NCBI GenBank assembly: GCA_946636615.1 | Contig: CAMPBE010000006.1 | Coordinates: 1 to 53,570, forward strand | DNA length: 53,570 nt | Direction of reading: 5' to 3' | From: an uncultured bacterium | GTDB lineage: Bacteria > Cyanobacteriota > Vampirovibrionia > Gastranaerophilales > Gastranaerophilaceae | Program-made: the position numbers and the translations under genes | Notes under the pieces: generated by a model | What the model saw: only the letters and a program-made list of their open reading frames with translations | Told to the model about the DNA's origin: nothing | Database searches by the model: none | In this document: one piece after another, positions 33,187 through 42,797 of the stretch | Layout: each line of letters starts with the position of its first letter | How positions within the stretch are numbered: position 1 is the stretch's first letter

Positions 33187-33540
33187 ATGATTAAAAATAT
33201 TTGTAAATTATTAACAATTTTTGTTCTTATTTCAGGTATAGCAAATGCTGCATCAGAGCAGTATACAGAGGTTAGGGCAGAACACATTTTGGTGAAAACT
33301 GCAGCACAAGCTCAGCAAATTAAAAAGGCAATCGATGATGGCGGAAGCTTTGAATATTATGCGCAAAGCTATTCTTTGTGCCCGTCAGGTCAAAGAGGGG
33401 GCGATTTAGGATATTTCGGTAAAGGCCAAATGGTTCCTGAATTTGAGCGTGCAGCTTTTTCAACTCCTGTCGGGGAAGTTTCAAAACCTGTTTTTACTCA
33501 ATTTGGTTGGCATTTGATAAAAGTACTTGATAAAAGATAA
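33187..33540 (+). CDS. Secreted parvulin-type peptidyl-prolyl isomerase
   Basis: A 117-residue protein made of a signal peptide (residues 1-22, basic start, LLTIFVLISGIANA, cleavage near ANA-ASE) and a single PpiC-type parvulin domain. Signatures are RAEHILVKTAAQAQQI, CPSGQRGGDLGYFGKGQMVP and VFTQFGWHLIKVLDKR. It would catalyse cis-trans isomerisation of proline bonds during folding outside the cytoplasm. It lacks the SurA/PrsA chaperone domain, so it is a minimal form. Neighbours give no further hint. Confidence 0.9.
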   Translation: MIKNICKLLTIFVLISGIANAASEQYTEVRAEHILVKTAAQAQQIKKAIDDGGSFEYYAQSYSLCPSGQRGGDLGYFGKGQMVPEFERAAFSTPVGEVSKPVFTQFGWHLIKVLDKR

Positions 33541-33562
33541 TTTTTTTTAATATTTTAATAAA

Positions 33563-33592
33563 AAATGACGAGCCATTTTTGACTCGTCATTT
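33563..33592. terminator. Bidirectional terminator
   Basis: AAATGACGAG (33563-33572) pairs with CTCGTCATTT (33583-33592) around a 10-base loop. It lies between the parvulin and the convergent tuf gene and can serve both. Confidence 0.75.
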
Positions 33593-33612
33593 AAATTATT
33601 TAATGTTGTTTA

Positions 33613-34821
33613 CTATGCTAAAATTTTGTCAACAACACCGGCACCAACTGTGTGGCCGCCTTCACGAATAGCAAATCTCATACCTTCTTCGATTGCTACA
33701 GGAGCGATAAGTTCAACTTCCATAACAACGTTATCACCAGGCATTACCATTTGACCTTCGAATTTGATTGAACCGGTTACGTCTGTAGTTCTGATGTAGA
33801 ATTGAGGACGATATCCTGGGAAGAATGGAGTGTGACGTCCACCTTCTTCTTTAGTCAATACGTAAACGTTTGCTGTGAATTTTGTATGTGGGTGAATTGT
33901 ACCAGGTTTTGCAAGTACTTGACCACGTTGGATATCAGTTTTATCGATACCACGAAGCAAAGCACCAATGTTGTCACCTGCTTGACCTTGGTCAAGAGAT
34001 TTTCTGAACATTTCAACACCTGTTACTGTAGTTTTCTTAGTTTCACCTAAACCAACTAATTCAACTTCATCACCAACTTTAACAATACCACGTTCTACAC
34101 GGCCTGTAGCAACAGTACCACGACCTGTGATAGAGAATACGTCTTCAACAGGCATTAAGAACGGTTTGTCTAAATCACGTTCAGGAGTTGGGAAGTAAGA
34201 ATCGATAGCATCCATCAATTCCCAAATTTTATCAACCCATTTATCAGCTCCACGTCCAATTGTTGGGTTAGCTTGAGCTGCTTCCAAAGCTTTCAATGCA
34301 GAACCGTGGATGAATGGAATATTGTCACCGTCGAATTCATAAGAAGAAAGTAATTCTCTAACTTCCATTTCAACTAAGTCTAACAATTCAGGATCATCAA
34401 CCATATCGCATTTGTTCAAGAATACTACTAAGTTAGGAACACCAACCTGTCTAGCTAACAAGATGTGTTCACGAGTCTGAGGCATAGCACCATCAGTAGC
34501 AGCAACTACAAGGATAGCACCGTCCATTTGAGCAGCACCTGTGATCATGTTTTTAACATAGTCAGCGTGGCCCGGGCAGTCTACGTGTGCGTAGTGTCTT
34601 GCTGCTGTTTCATATTCTACGTGAGCTGTAGAGATTGTAATACCTCTTGCTCTTTCTTCCGGAGCAGCATCGATTTCATCGAATTTTTTCAAAGCTGCTT
34701 GGCCTTGTGCAGCCAAAACTGCTGTAATAGCAGCTGTTAATGTTGTTTTACCGTGGTCAACGTGGCCAATTGTACCAATGTTAACATGCGGTTTCGTACG
34801 TTCATACTTTTCACGTGCCAT
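33613..34821 (-). CDS. tuf: Elongation factor Tu
   Basis: EF-Tu delivers aminoacyl-tRNA to the ribosome with GTP. The 402-residue protein has G1 GHVDHGKT, G3 DCPGHADY, G4 NKCD and G5 GSAL motifs in domain 1, and the expected domains 2 and 3 ([24 protein letters not shown]-terminal [12 protein letters not shown]). Its composition is less AT-rich than its neighbours, as expected for a highly expressed gene. It stands alone here, not next to fusA and rps genes as in many bacteria, with its own promoter. Confidence 0.98.
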   Translation of the reverse strand: MAREKYERTKPHVNIGTIGHVDHGKTTLTAAITAVLAAQGQAALKKFDEIDAAPEERARGITISTAHVEYETAARHYAHVDCPGHADYVKNMITGAAQMDGAILVVAATDGAMPQTREHILLARQVGVPNLVVFLNKCDMVDDPELLDLVEMEVRELLSSYEFDGDNIPFIHGSALKALEAAQANPTIGRGADKWVDKIWELMDAIDSYFPTPERDLDKPFLMPVEDVFSITGRGTVATGRVERGIVKVGDEVELVGLGETKKTTVTGVEMFRKSLDQGQAGDNIGALLRGIDKTDIQRGQVLAKPGTIHPHTKFTANVYVLTKEEGGRHTPFFPGYRPQFYIRTTDVTGSIKFEGQMVMPGDNVVMEVELIAPVAIEEGMRFAIREGGHTVGAGVVDKILA

Positions 34822-34889
34822 GAGATTAATCTCCTTTTTTCTTCTCTACTTATACTACAATACATATTGGTATTTTAGTTTACCATAAT

Positions 34890-34917
34890 ATGATATGTGC
34901 TCAAAGATTTTTGTCAA
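34890..34917 (-). promoter_or_regulatory. Promoter of tuf
   Basis: On the minus strand a consensus TTGACA (34912-34917) is followed after 16 bases by TATCAT (34890-34895), with about 65 bases of leader before tuf. Confidence 0.6.
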
Positions 34918-34970
34918 GGTTTGTAAATGTGAAAAGCGAAAGAATATAAGTAAAACTTATATATAAATAA

Positions 34971-37433
34971 TTAGCATTCCACAATCAAAAGATTATGTCT
35001 TTGAGCGAATTTTTGCATATCAGGTGCCATTTTTTCGTAAGGAACTTTTGTTGCTAAAAATCCGGCTTCAGGATCTGCTATAACTAGTTGTTCTTTATAG
35101 TAGCGGTTATTTGCATATTTAATGGCTTCTTCAAAATGTTTTGCATTCTGTTCTGAACCCAAAACATTTTGAATTGTTCTATTTGAATGAATTTCTGTAG
35201 GATTTAACCCTTGCAATTCACGATAACATCTGACATATTGTTCATCAGTTATTGGCTTTCCTGTTAAATCTGCGTATTTAGTTTTTATACAAGAACTAAC
35301 TCCGGAACCTTTATGTAAGATACAACCTCTTGCATAGCTGTAACTCCTATTAGTACCTGTATTAAAGGATTTTGAAGACAAAATATTTGCATGATTTGGA
35401 TTTCTGAATCCTAATGCATAATCACCATCATAAAATTTAAATTCTCCTGCAAATTCACCTTTTCCTCTTAATGTTGTTGAAAAAATTCCTTCTCCGCCAT
35501 GTGTTGCACCAAGCATTGCTCTTTCATAACCTGATGCATTGACGGATGAATGCAGTAAAGCAACTCCTTTATCTAAACCTACGGATTTTGCATTAATTAC
35601 CCAATTGGTGATTGCATTTTCGCCTTCACCAACGGTTTTTTGAACTGCACCCTGTGCAATTCCTTTTTCTAATGTGATATCTAATGTACTAATCGGTAAA
35701 CCGTATGATTGTATGCTAAAAATCTTGTCTTCAACGGCTTTTACCATTGGTGAATTTAATTTATCACCAAATTGACCGAAAAATTCGCCATTAACTGCTT
35801 TCAAATCAGATTCCGCAAATATTTTTGCAAGAGTGAAATCGTTTCCTGCTCTGAATTGTAATGCCAAATCTTCGACAGCCTTCGGATTAAATTCAGTTCC
35901 GTTTTGTATTCCTTCTAACCAGTGATGATTTTTTACCAAATCAATAATTCTATCTTTTTCTGCAACGCTCAAATCTTTCATTCTACCAACAATTGCCTGT
36001 GCAGTTTCGGATGATGTGAGTGCATGATTTGGGTCTATTTTTACCCTTTCGATTTTATTTATATCGTGTAAAAGAGTTGAAATACCCAAAACTTTTCTAT
36101 CAGATGCGTTTAAAGTTTTGTATAGCGGATTTTTCATATTTTCTTGGAACGCCATCAAGATATGTTCCGCAATCGGTTTTGTATGTGCAGGGGTTGATTT
36201 TACTCCGATTACATATTTAAATTCAGGAAATACTCTGCAAATTTCTTCAATAGGAGCTTGAAATTCTTCAAACCCTTGCGGAAGAATAATTTTGTTTTCG
36301 TTCAAAAATTTTCCGATTTCTTCATTTACAACTCTTTCTGTTTGCGATAACCCTTTTGCGTTTTCAATATATGCGGGAAGTCCGTTCAATCTTCCTGCGA
36401 CACCTTTTTCAAGTCCGAATTTACTTAAAATTTGTGCTTGTTCGTTTTCCGATAAATGAGAAATTTTTGACAATACATTTTCTTTAAACAAATTTCTTGA
36501 ATATTCAAGTTGAATTCCGCCCGCTTTAACAAGTTCATCCATTGTCTTGCCGGATTTTGCGAAAGATTCACTTACTCTGTCGAAATTTTTGAGAAAATTT
36601 GATGAAATTTCGGAAGATACTTTATTAATTGGTTTAGATTGGGATAAATGAGAACTTATTCTTAATAATAAATCTTTAGAATAACTATCTTTACCAGACC
36701 TTAGAATATCTGAAGCATATCTTAAATTTTCTACACTAATTTCTTTAAAATTCTTTGGGTTTAGTATTTTTAATGGAACACTATTTTCCATCATAATCAT
36801 AGCTGTACCTAAATGTTCTTCTGTTACCAGACCTTTCTTCAATGCTTCTACGAATTCATTACATTCTGCTCCAAATTCGGCATTTTGCATTTTTAAAAGT
36901 TGGTTTATTGTTTCAGGTTGAATTTTACCTTGTTCTTGTAATGCTAATAATTGTTTTAACATTGATGCTGTTTCATTTGGATTTTCTGCTTTTTCTAAAT
37001 AATTTAAAATTCCGTTAGGCGTTTTGTTAGTAATATCAGTATAAGCAGCATCATGATCAAAAAAGCTATCACCAAAAATTGCTTTTTTTGATTTCTTAAC
37101 AGGGCTATATAATTTAATCTTTCCTTCATTACTCAATTTCAAAAGTCTTTCGATTGAAACTTCATCTAAATATTTTTCGGCTTCGGCGAATTTTGCAGAA
37201 ACTTCTTCTGCGACAAGACCGTTTTCTTGTGCGTATTTTGCTAATACTTCAGATTTGTTTAAAAGTTTTTGCGAAACTTTGCCTGAAAAATTTGTTAATT
37301 CAGGGGCATATCTTAATTGAGATGCTTTTGGAACAGTTTTAATTGCCGGTTTTAATGCACCGACATAATTTTTCCCCGTTAATTTTCTCAAACCGGCCAA
37401 GCCTTTTTCGATAGCTTGTATACTTATCCCCAT
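34971..37433 (-). CDS. Large HD-domain protein of unknown function (820 aa)
   Basis: A 820-residue protein I cannot place in a named family. Residues 1-400 are helical with repeat-like pieces. Around residues 420-560 there is an HD phosphohydrolase-type domain: KPIAEHILMAF (first His), TLLHDINKIE (His-Asp), LVKNHHWLEG and NDFTLAKIFAESDLKA (last Asp). Such domains bind metals and hydrolyse phosphoesters or nucleotides. The last 260 residues contain GYERAMLGATHGGEGIFSTT and a Cys pair (GCILHKGSGVSSC), with no match I know. AGGGG precedes the ATG. No signal peptide. It follows aroE on the same strand after 75 bases and precedes tuf; substrate unknown. Confidence 0.75.
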   Translation of the reverse strand: MGISIQAIEKGLAGLRKLTGKNYVGALKPAIKTVPKASQLRYAPELTNFSGKVSQKLLNKSEVLAKYAQENGLVAEEVSAKFAEAEKYLDEVSIERLLKLSNEGKIKLYSPVKKSKKAIFGDSFFDHDAAYTDITNKTPNGILNYLEKAENPNETASMLKQLLALQEQGKIQPETINQLLKMQNAEFGAECNEFVEALKKGLVTEEHLGTAMIMMENSVPLKILNPKNFKEISVENLRYASDILRSGKDSYSKDLLLRISSHLSQSKPINKVSSEISSNFLKNFDRVSESFAKSGKTMDELVKAGGIQLEYSRNLFKENVLSKISHLSENEQAQILSKFGLEKGVAGRLNGLPAYIENAKGLSQTERVVNEEIGKFLNENKIILPQGFEEFQAPIEEICRVFPEFKYVIGVKSTPAHTKPIAEHILMAFQENMKNPLYKTLNASDRKVLGISTLLHDINKIERVKIDPNHALTSSETAQAIVGRMKDLSVAEKDRIIDLVKNHHWLEGIQNGTEFNPKAVEDLALQFRAGNDFTLAKIFAESDLKAVNGEFFGQFGDKLNSPMVKAVEDKIFSIQSYGLPISTLDITLEKGIAQGAVQKTVGEGENAITNWVINAKSVGLDKGVALLHSSVNASGYERAMLGATHGGEGIFSTTLRGKGEFAGEFKFYDGDYALGFRNPNHANILSSKSFNTGTNRSYSYARGCILHKGSGVSSCIKTKYADLTGKPITDEQYVRCYRELQGLNPTEIHSNRTIQNVLGSEQNAKHFEEAIKYANNRYYKEQLVIADPEAGFLATKVPYEKMAPDMQKFAQRHNLLIVEC

Positions 37434-37507
37434 AAATATCCCCTATGTATATATAAAGGATTTTTGACTTGAAAAATTTACTGTTTGTTAATTAATGTAA
37501 ACGGCAA

Positions 37508-38656
37508 TTATAGTGCTTCTAATGCAGCTATTTTCATATCTTTGAAATCCGGGGTGTTACCGAGCCATTTTTCTTGAGCAGCTACTGCCTGATATATAAG
37601 CATATCAAGTCCGTTTATCGTTCGCAAATTCATTTTTTCGGCAGCTTTAATTAAAACTGTTTTTTTAGGGTTATAGATAACGTCGTAGACAATTGCATCG
37701 GATTTTAATGACCTTAGTGCATATTCTTCTACAGGCATCATATCTCCTGCTTTGCCGAGCATTCCGATAGGAGTTGTGTTTACAAGCATGTCATATTCGC
37801 CCAAATTTCTTATATTTTCAATTTGATAAACGTTAAATGTTATGTTAGGAAATTTTCTTCTTACGTAGTTCATTAAATCTATTGAATTTGGTATGTTTCG
37901 GGTGAAAAAGTCAATACTTTTTACGCCACATTCAGTTAATGCAACGCAAGCTGCATGAGCAGCTCCGCCTGTACCAAGGATTGCAATATTTTTTCCTCTT
38001 AAATTTACATCTTTTGGAATTGCTCTTTTAAATCCCAATACATCTGTATTGTATGCTTTTAAAGTCTTATCCGCATCTATGTATACAGTATTAACAGCTC
38101 TGGCTAAATCAGCATAGCTATCTACTTCATTAACGAACAATGAAATTGGCAACTTTAGAGGTATTGTTACGTTAAATCCCTTGTAGCCGTTTGTTTTTAA
38201 AAATTTTATTCTGTCAACTAAATCATCAGGTGGAGTTTCTAAAATATCGTAGGTCGCATTTACGCCTAAGCTTTTAAACCCTGCTTCGTGTATGACTTTT
38301 GACAACGAATGTCCTAAAGGATAGCCGATTAGCCCGAATTTATTTTCTCTGTTATCTTTTATCTCAGGAGCTGAAGGCTGGATAATTGGAGAATTCTCGT
38401 TTATTCTTGATGGCCCAAAAATATATGATGGAACTTCTGTTTTAACAGTTTCTGGCTGTGTGGAAGGTTTGTATTCTGTTGAAGCTTGTTCTTCAATTTG
38501 ACTCTGAATTGTTTGTTGAACATATTGAGGTTCAGGCTTTTGTTCTTCAGATTGAGATGAAATTCCTGAAGAATTTTGAGCTTTTAATTCTTCAACAGAA
38601 ATACCTAGTTTTTTGGCTTTTTTAGCAAGATATCTTTCATACAAATCAGGATTCAT
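37508..38656 (-). CDS. aroE: Shikimate dehydrogenase with long N-terminal extension
   Basis: AroE reduces 3-dehydroshikimate to shikimate with NADPH. Residues 105-382 are a complete enzyme: GYPLGHSLSKVIHEAGF for shikimate binding, FNVTIPLK with the catalytic Lys, NTDVLGF with the catalytic Asp, and the NADP loop ILGTGGAAHAACVAL; C-terminal NGLDMLIYQAVAAQEKW is typical. The first ~100 residues are an unusual Gln/Glu/Ser-rich, probably disordered extension (MNPDLYERYLAKKAKKLGIS at the start looks helical). The start overlaps the end of topA by 11 bases, so it belongs to the same operon. No other start inside the extension fits better. Confidence 0.93.
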   Translation of the reverse strand: MNPDLYERYLAKKAKKLGISVEELKAQNSSGISSQSEEQKPEPQYVQQTIQSQIEEQASTEYKPSTQPETVKTEVPSYIFGPSRINENSPIIQPSAPEIKDNRENKFGLIGYPLGHSLSKVIHEAGFKSLGVNATYDILETPPDDLVDRIKFLKTNGYKGFNVTIPLKLPISLFVNEVDSYADLARAVNTVYIDADKTLKAYNTDVLGFKRAIPKDVNLRGKNIAILGTGGAAHAACVALTECGVKSIDFFTRNIPNSIDLMNYVRRKFPNITFNVYQIENIRNLGEYDMLVNTTPIGMLGKAGDMMPVEEYALRSLKSDAIVYDVIYNPKKTVLIKAAEKMNLRTINGLDMLIYQAVAAQEKWLGNTPDFKDMKIAALEAL

Positions 38657-40952
38657 TTTGCACCTCAGAATTTTCTTCAGCTTCTTTTTTATAATGACAT
38701 TTAATGCTTGAACAAGCTATTGTTGTTCCTTTTTTTAATACTTTTTTAACAAGCAAAGAACCGCATTCAGGGCAGGTTTCGCCTGTCGGTTCGTTCCATA
38801 ATGTAAAGTCGCAATTAGGATATTTGTTGCAGCCGTAGAATACCGTTCCTCGTTTTGATTTTCTCTCGACTATAATGCCTTCGCCGCATTTCGGACATTT
38901 TACTCCCGTTGATTTGTGGTATGGTTTTCTGTTTTTGCATTCGGAGTTTGTGCATTCCATATATTTTCCGTATGGACCGGTTTTAAATATCATATCTGAT
39001 CCGCATTTTTCGCATTTTTCTTCGCAAACTTCCGGTTCTTGAGATTCTGTATCTTCACTATTTTCCTCTGATAATGCATTTAAAGACATCATAGTTTTGC
39101 AGTCAGGAAATCCCGAACAACCCAAAAATTGAGAGCCGAATTTGCTGGTTCTCAAAACCATTGGTTTTCCACAATTAGGACACTTTATTTTACTTTCAAT
39201 CTTCACTCGTTCTGAATTTTGCAAAGCCTTATCAACTTCCTGAATAAATGGGGCATAAAAATCCGAAAGAACTTTGTTCCAAACAGCTTTTTTTTCTGCA
39301 ATTTGGTCTAATTTAGTTTCCATACCGGCGGTAAATTTATAGTCCATAATATCTGCAAACTGTGCGCACAACTGTTTAGATACTGTTCTACCTAAAAGTG
39401 TTGGATGAAGCGCTTTATCTTTCTTTTCAACATATTTACGTGTTTGAATAACGGTAATAATTGTTGCATAAGTAGATGGACGACCTATACCGTGCTCCTC
39501 CAAGGCTTTAACTAAGGATGCTTCATTATACCTTGGTGGCGGTTGTGTAAAGTGTTGTTTTGGATTAACTTTTTTGCAGGTAACTTTATCGCCTTTATTT
39601 AAGTCCGGAATTTTTGCATCATCTGCTTTTTCTTCATCTTCAGTATCGTTGTACAACTTTAAAAAGCCGTCAAATGTAACTTTGCTTGTGCCTGCTTTCA
39701 GCGTGTAATCTCCGGCTTTAATTTCAAGAGATTTGTTTGCAACTTCTGCATTTGCCATTTGAGATGACATAAATTTATCCCAAATAAGCTTGTATAATTT
39801 GTATTGATCGTTATCCAAATATTGCTTAATACTTTCGGGGGTTCTTTCAGGGTATGAAGGACGGATTGCTTCGTGCGCATCCTGAACATTTTGTTTGCCT
39901 TTAACATAAATATTTGGAGTTTCCGGGTAATATTTTTCTCCATAATTATTCAAGATAAAATCTTTTGCCATGTTTTGCGCATCATCAGAAACACGAACGC
40001 TATCTGTTCTCATATAAGTAATCAAACCTACAGGAGTGCCGTCAATTTCCATACCTTCATAGAGTTTTTGTGCAACCTGCATTGTCTTTTGAACACCAAA
40101 GCCGAGTTTTGAACTTGCTGCACGTTGCAGAGTTGACGTTATAAAAGGTGCAGTCGGCTTACGTTTCATTGTTTTTTGAGTAACTTTTGAAATTTCAAAT
40201 TCTCTTCCGGCTTCGCTCAAGTAATCAACAATTTTTTGTGCTTCTTCTTGATTTGGAACATTTTTTTCAATAGGCTTGTCTTTAATTTTTGAAACTTCAG
40301 CTTCAAACACTTTTCCGTCTTTTTCCAAATCTGCATGAATTGACCAATATTCCTGTGGTACAAAAGCTTCTATTTCTTCTTCTCTTTCGCATATCATACG
40401 CAAAGCAACAGATTGTACACGACCGGCAGAAAGGTTTCTGTTTCCGATTTGTTTCCAAAGTACAGGACTGAGTTTAAAACCTACGAGTTTATCCAAAATT
40501 TGCCTTGTTTGTTGAGCTTGAACCATATCCATATCAATGGTTCTGGGGTTCTCAACGGAATATTTTACGGCTTTTGGGGTAATTTCGTTGAAAACAATTC
40601 TCAAAATCTTTTCATCAGGGACTTTCAACAATTGGCGAACGTGCCATGCAATAGCTTCTCCCTCGCGGTCAGGGTCGGATGCAAGGTAAATTTTATCAAC
40701 TTTTTTTGCAAGATCGTTTAATTTTTTTACGACAGCTTGCTTACCCGGAATAATTTCAAATTTAGGCTCAAAATTATTATTAACATCAAAGCCTAAATTT
40801 TGTGTAGCAGGATCTTTTGCAGGCAAATTTCTAACATGCCCAAAACTTGCTTCTATTTGAAAACTATCTCCCAATATCTTCTTAATAGTCTTTGATTTTG
40901 CAGGAGACTCAACTATTACCAGTGATTTTTCTTTTTTTGCTGCTTCTGCCAT
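38646..40952 (-). CDS. topA: DNA topoisomerase I
   Basis: TopA relaxes negative supercoils by single-strand passage. The 768-residue protein has the Toprim domain at the start (SLVIVESPAKSKTIKKIL, then ASDPDREGEAIAWHV), the active-site Tyr in LITYMRTDSVRVSD, and RYNEASLVKALEEHGIGRPS. The C-terminus carries four Cys4 zinc-ribbon modules (CPNCGKP, CEKCGSD, CPKCGEG, CPECGSL). Length is usual for the family. It overlaps aroE at one end and shares its boundary with dprA at the other, a common dprA-topA arrangement. Confidence 0.97.
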   Translation of the reverse strand: MAEAAKKEKSLVIVESPAKSKTIKKILGDSFQIEASFGHVRNLPAKDPATQNLGFDVNNNFEPKFEIIPGKQAVVKKLNDLAKKVDKIYLASDPDREGEAIAWHVRQLLKVPDEKILRIVFNEITPKAVKYSVENPRTIDMDMVQAQQTRQILDKLVGFKLSPVLWKQIGNRNLSAGRVQSVALRMICEREEEIEAFVPQEYWSIHADLEKDGKVFEAEVSKIKDKPIEKNVPNQEEAQKIVDYLSEAGREFEISKVTQKTMKRKPTAPFITSTLQRAASSKLGFGVQKTMQVAQKLYEGMEIDGTPVGLITYMRTDSVRVSDDAQNMAKDFILNNYGEKYYPETPNIYVKGKQNVQDAHEAIRPSYPERTPESIKQYLDNDQYKLYKLIWDKFMSSQMANAEVANKSLEIKAGDYTLKAGTSKVTFDGFLKLYNDTEDEEKADDAKIPDLNKGDKVTCKKVNPKQHFTQPPPRYNEASLVKALEEHGIGRPSTYATIITVIQTRKYVEKKDKALHPTLLGRTVSKQLCAQFADIMDYKFTAGMETKLDQIAEKKAVWNKVLSDFYAPFIQEVDKALQNSERVKIESKIKCPNCGKPMVLRTSKFGSQFLGCSGFPDCKTMMSLNALSEENSEDTESQEPEVCEEKCEKCGSDMIFKTGPYGKYMECTNSECKNRKPYHKSTGVKCPKCGEGIIVERKSKRGTVFYGCNKYPNCDFTLWNEPTGETCPECGSLLVKKVLKKGTTIACSSIKCHYKKEAEENSEVQNES

Positions 40953-42028
40953 TATATTTTTCTATACCTGTCCCCGTCTACCTGTTTAATTATCCCTTTA
41001 AGCTCCAATGTTGTCAAGTACATCAATAAATTATCAGTGCTTAATCTTGTAAATGCCTGAAGTTCGTCAAAACTTTTGTCTTCAATTTCTAAGGCTTCAT
41101 ATATTTTTTGTTCATCTTCACTCAAATCAACATCTGAAAATAGAGATTGCTGCTCTAATTTAATTTCCCATCCTAAAGCTTCCAATATGTCGTCAGCGCA
41201 AGTAATTAAAGAAGCTCCGTTTTTCAAAAGCTTGTAAATCCCTTCAGTATTTGGATTTGTGATTAATCCCGGAAGACACATCAACTCTCTGCCCTGTTCA
41301 AGTGTCAAATTTGCCGTAATTAACGCTCCGCTTTTTAAAGAGGCTTCCGCAACAAGCGTTCCGAAAGAGAGCCCCGAAACAATCCTGTTTCTAAGTGGAA
41401 ATCTAAACGGCATCGGCTGAAATGTCGGAAAATATTCCGAAACAACCGCACCGTAACCATCTTCAATTTGTTTATATAAATCTTTATTTGATGTCGGATA
41501 TGTAAAATCAAATCCGCTTGCGATGACACCTATTGTTTTTAATCCGTTAGATATAGCAGCCTTATGTGCTGTTGTATCAATACCAGATGCGAGACCAGAA
41601 ACTATACAAATGTCTGTATTTTGTAATTCTCCAATAATTTTTGCCAAGGCGTCTTTGGCATAACTTGTCGCCCTGCGTGAACCAACAACTGCAAGTGTTT
41701 TGTCTAAATTACAAGCTGATAAATTTCCTTTATAATAAAGAACCGCAGGAGGATCTGAAATATTTTTCAACATATAAGGATATTTCTCATCATCATATGT
41801 AAGATAAGAAATTCCTCTATTTTCAACTTCTTGTAAAACTTTATCAGGATCAACTTTATCCCTCAAGCGTAAATATTTTTCTGCAGTTTTTATATTTAAA
41901 CTGTCAATTCCTGATAAATTATTTGCATAAAAAGCATCTTCAATATTCCCAAAATAATTGTACAGTTTTATTATAAAAGAACTGCTTATTTCTTCTATTG
42001 ATGATAAAGCTATCCAATATTTATGCAT
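40952..42028 (-). CDS. dprA: DNA processing protein DprA
   Basis: DprA binds incoming single-stranded DNA and loads RecA in natural transformation. The 358-residue protein has an N-terminal helical region, then the Rossmann-like core with VVGSRRATSYAKDAL, IVSGLASGIDTTAHKAAI, FPLRNRIVSGLSFGTLVAEA and the C-terminal winged helix (DEQKIYEALEIEDKSFDELQ). All core motifs are there. It is linked to topA by a one-base junction and overlaps the TPR gene by 8 bases. No other competence gene is in the window, so transformability is only hinted at. Confidence 0.95.
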   Translation of the reverse strand: MHKYWIALSSIEEISSSFIIKLYNYFGNIEDAFYANNLSGIDSLNIKTAEKYLRLRDKVDPDKVLQEVENRGISYLTYDDEKYPYMLKNISDPPAVLYYKGNLSACNLDKTLAVVGSRRATSYAKDALAKIIGELQNTDICIVSGLASGIDTTAHKAAISNGLKTIGVIASGFDFTYPTSNKDLYKQIEDGYGAVVSEYFPTFQPMPFRFPLRNRIVSGLSFGTLVAEASLKSGALITANLTLEQGRELMCLPGLITNPNTEGIYKLLKNGASLITCADDILEALGWEIKLEQQSLFSDVDLSEDEQKIYEALEIEDKSFDELQAFTRLSTDNLLMYLTTLELKGIIKQVDGDRYRKI

Positions 42029-42797
42029 TTTCTTTTTTCTTTATTCTCTCAACTAAATCTTTTACTTTTTTAGCTTCTTCTTTTGGAATATCAAATTTTG
42101 AGTAATCTTCCAAATATTCTATTGCATCTTCATAATCGCCTCTTGCAAAGAACAAAATCCCAACTTTTTTGTACGCTGGAGAAAAAGCGTCGTTGTGCGC
42201 AATTGTTTTTAAATAATTTGAAATAGCTTTGTCGATTTCGTCATTAGCTTCGTATGCCTGAGCCAAAGCGTAATACAACAGAGGATTTTCGGATTTGTAC
42301 TCCAATACATTTTCAAAATTTTCTATTGCGCAATCGTAATTCCCTAATTCAAAATGCACTCTCGCTAAATCGTAATAAACATCATAGTTTTCAGGTTGTT
42401 TTTCTAAAATATGTTCAAGTTCGTCTATAGCGAGATCTAATTTTGCATCTTCCATATAAAATCTGGCCAAATAATGACGGAAAACAAGATTGTCAGGCAA
42501 TTCATATATCCCCTGAGTCATTAATTCAATCCCGCTTCCCATATCCTTTTGTTTGTAATATATATCTGCTAAATTGATATAAACTTGTGGAATTTTTGGA
42601 TTTAATTCTTGTGACTTTAAATAATTTTTTTCTGCTTTTTCATCGTCACCGAGATTTGCATAACACAGACCTATGTTGTTATAAATTTCTGCATTATCAC
42701 CTTCGGTTTCCAAAACAGAACTGAATGCATCTATTGCATCTTTATACTTTCCGTCTTTATATAAATCAAGTGCTCTTTTTATTTTTTCTTCGCTCAT
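42021..42797 (-). CDS. Tetratricopeptide-repeat protein
   Basis: A 258-residue protein made of about six TPR units (for example YKDAIDAFSSVLETEGDNAE, NIGLCYANLGDDEKAEKNYL, YDLARVHFELGNYDCAIENF and ALAQAYEANDEIDKAISNYL). No signal peptide, so likely a cytosolic scaffold. Partners are unknown; it lies between the LptA-like gene and dprA with overlapping ends (8 bases with dprA, one base with the LptA-like gene), so it is co-translated in this operon. A role linking envelope transport and another process is speculation. Confidence 0.88.
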   Translation of the reverse strand: MSEEKIKRALDLYKDGKYKDAIDAFSSVLETEGDNAEIYNNIGLCYANLGDDEKAEKNYLKSQELNPKIPQVYINLADIYYKQKDMGSGIELMTQGIYELPDNLVFRHYLARFYMEDAKLDLAIDELEHILEKQPENYDVYYDLARVHFELGNYDCAIENFENVLEYKSENPLLYYALAQAYEANDEIDKAISNYLKTIAHNDAFSPAYKKVGILFFARGDYEDAIEYLEDYSKFDIPKEEAKKVKDLVERIKKKENA

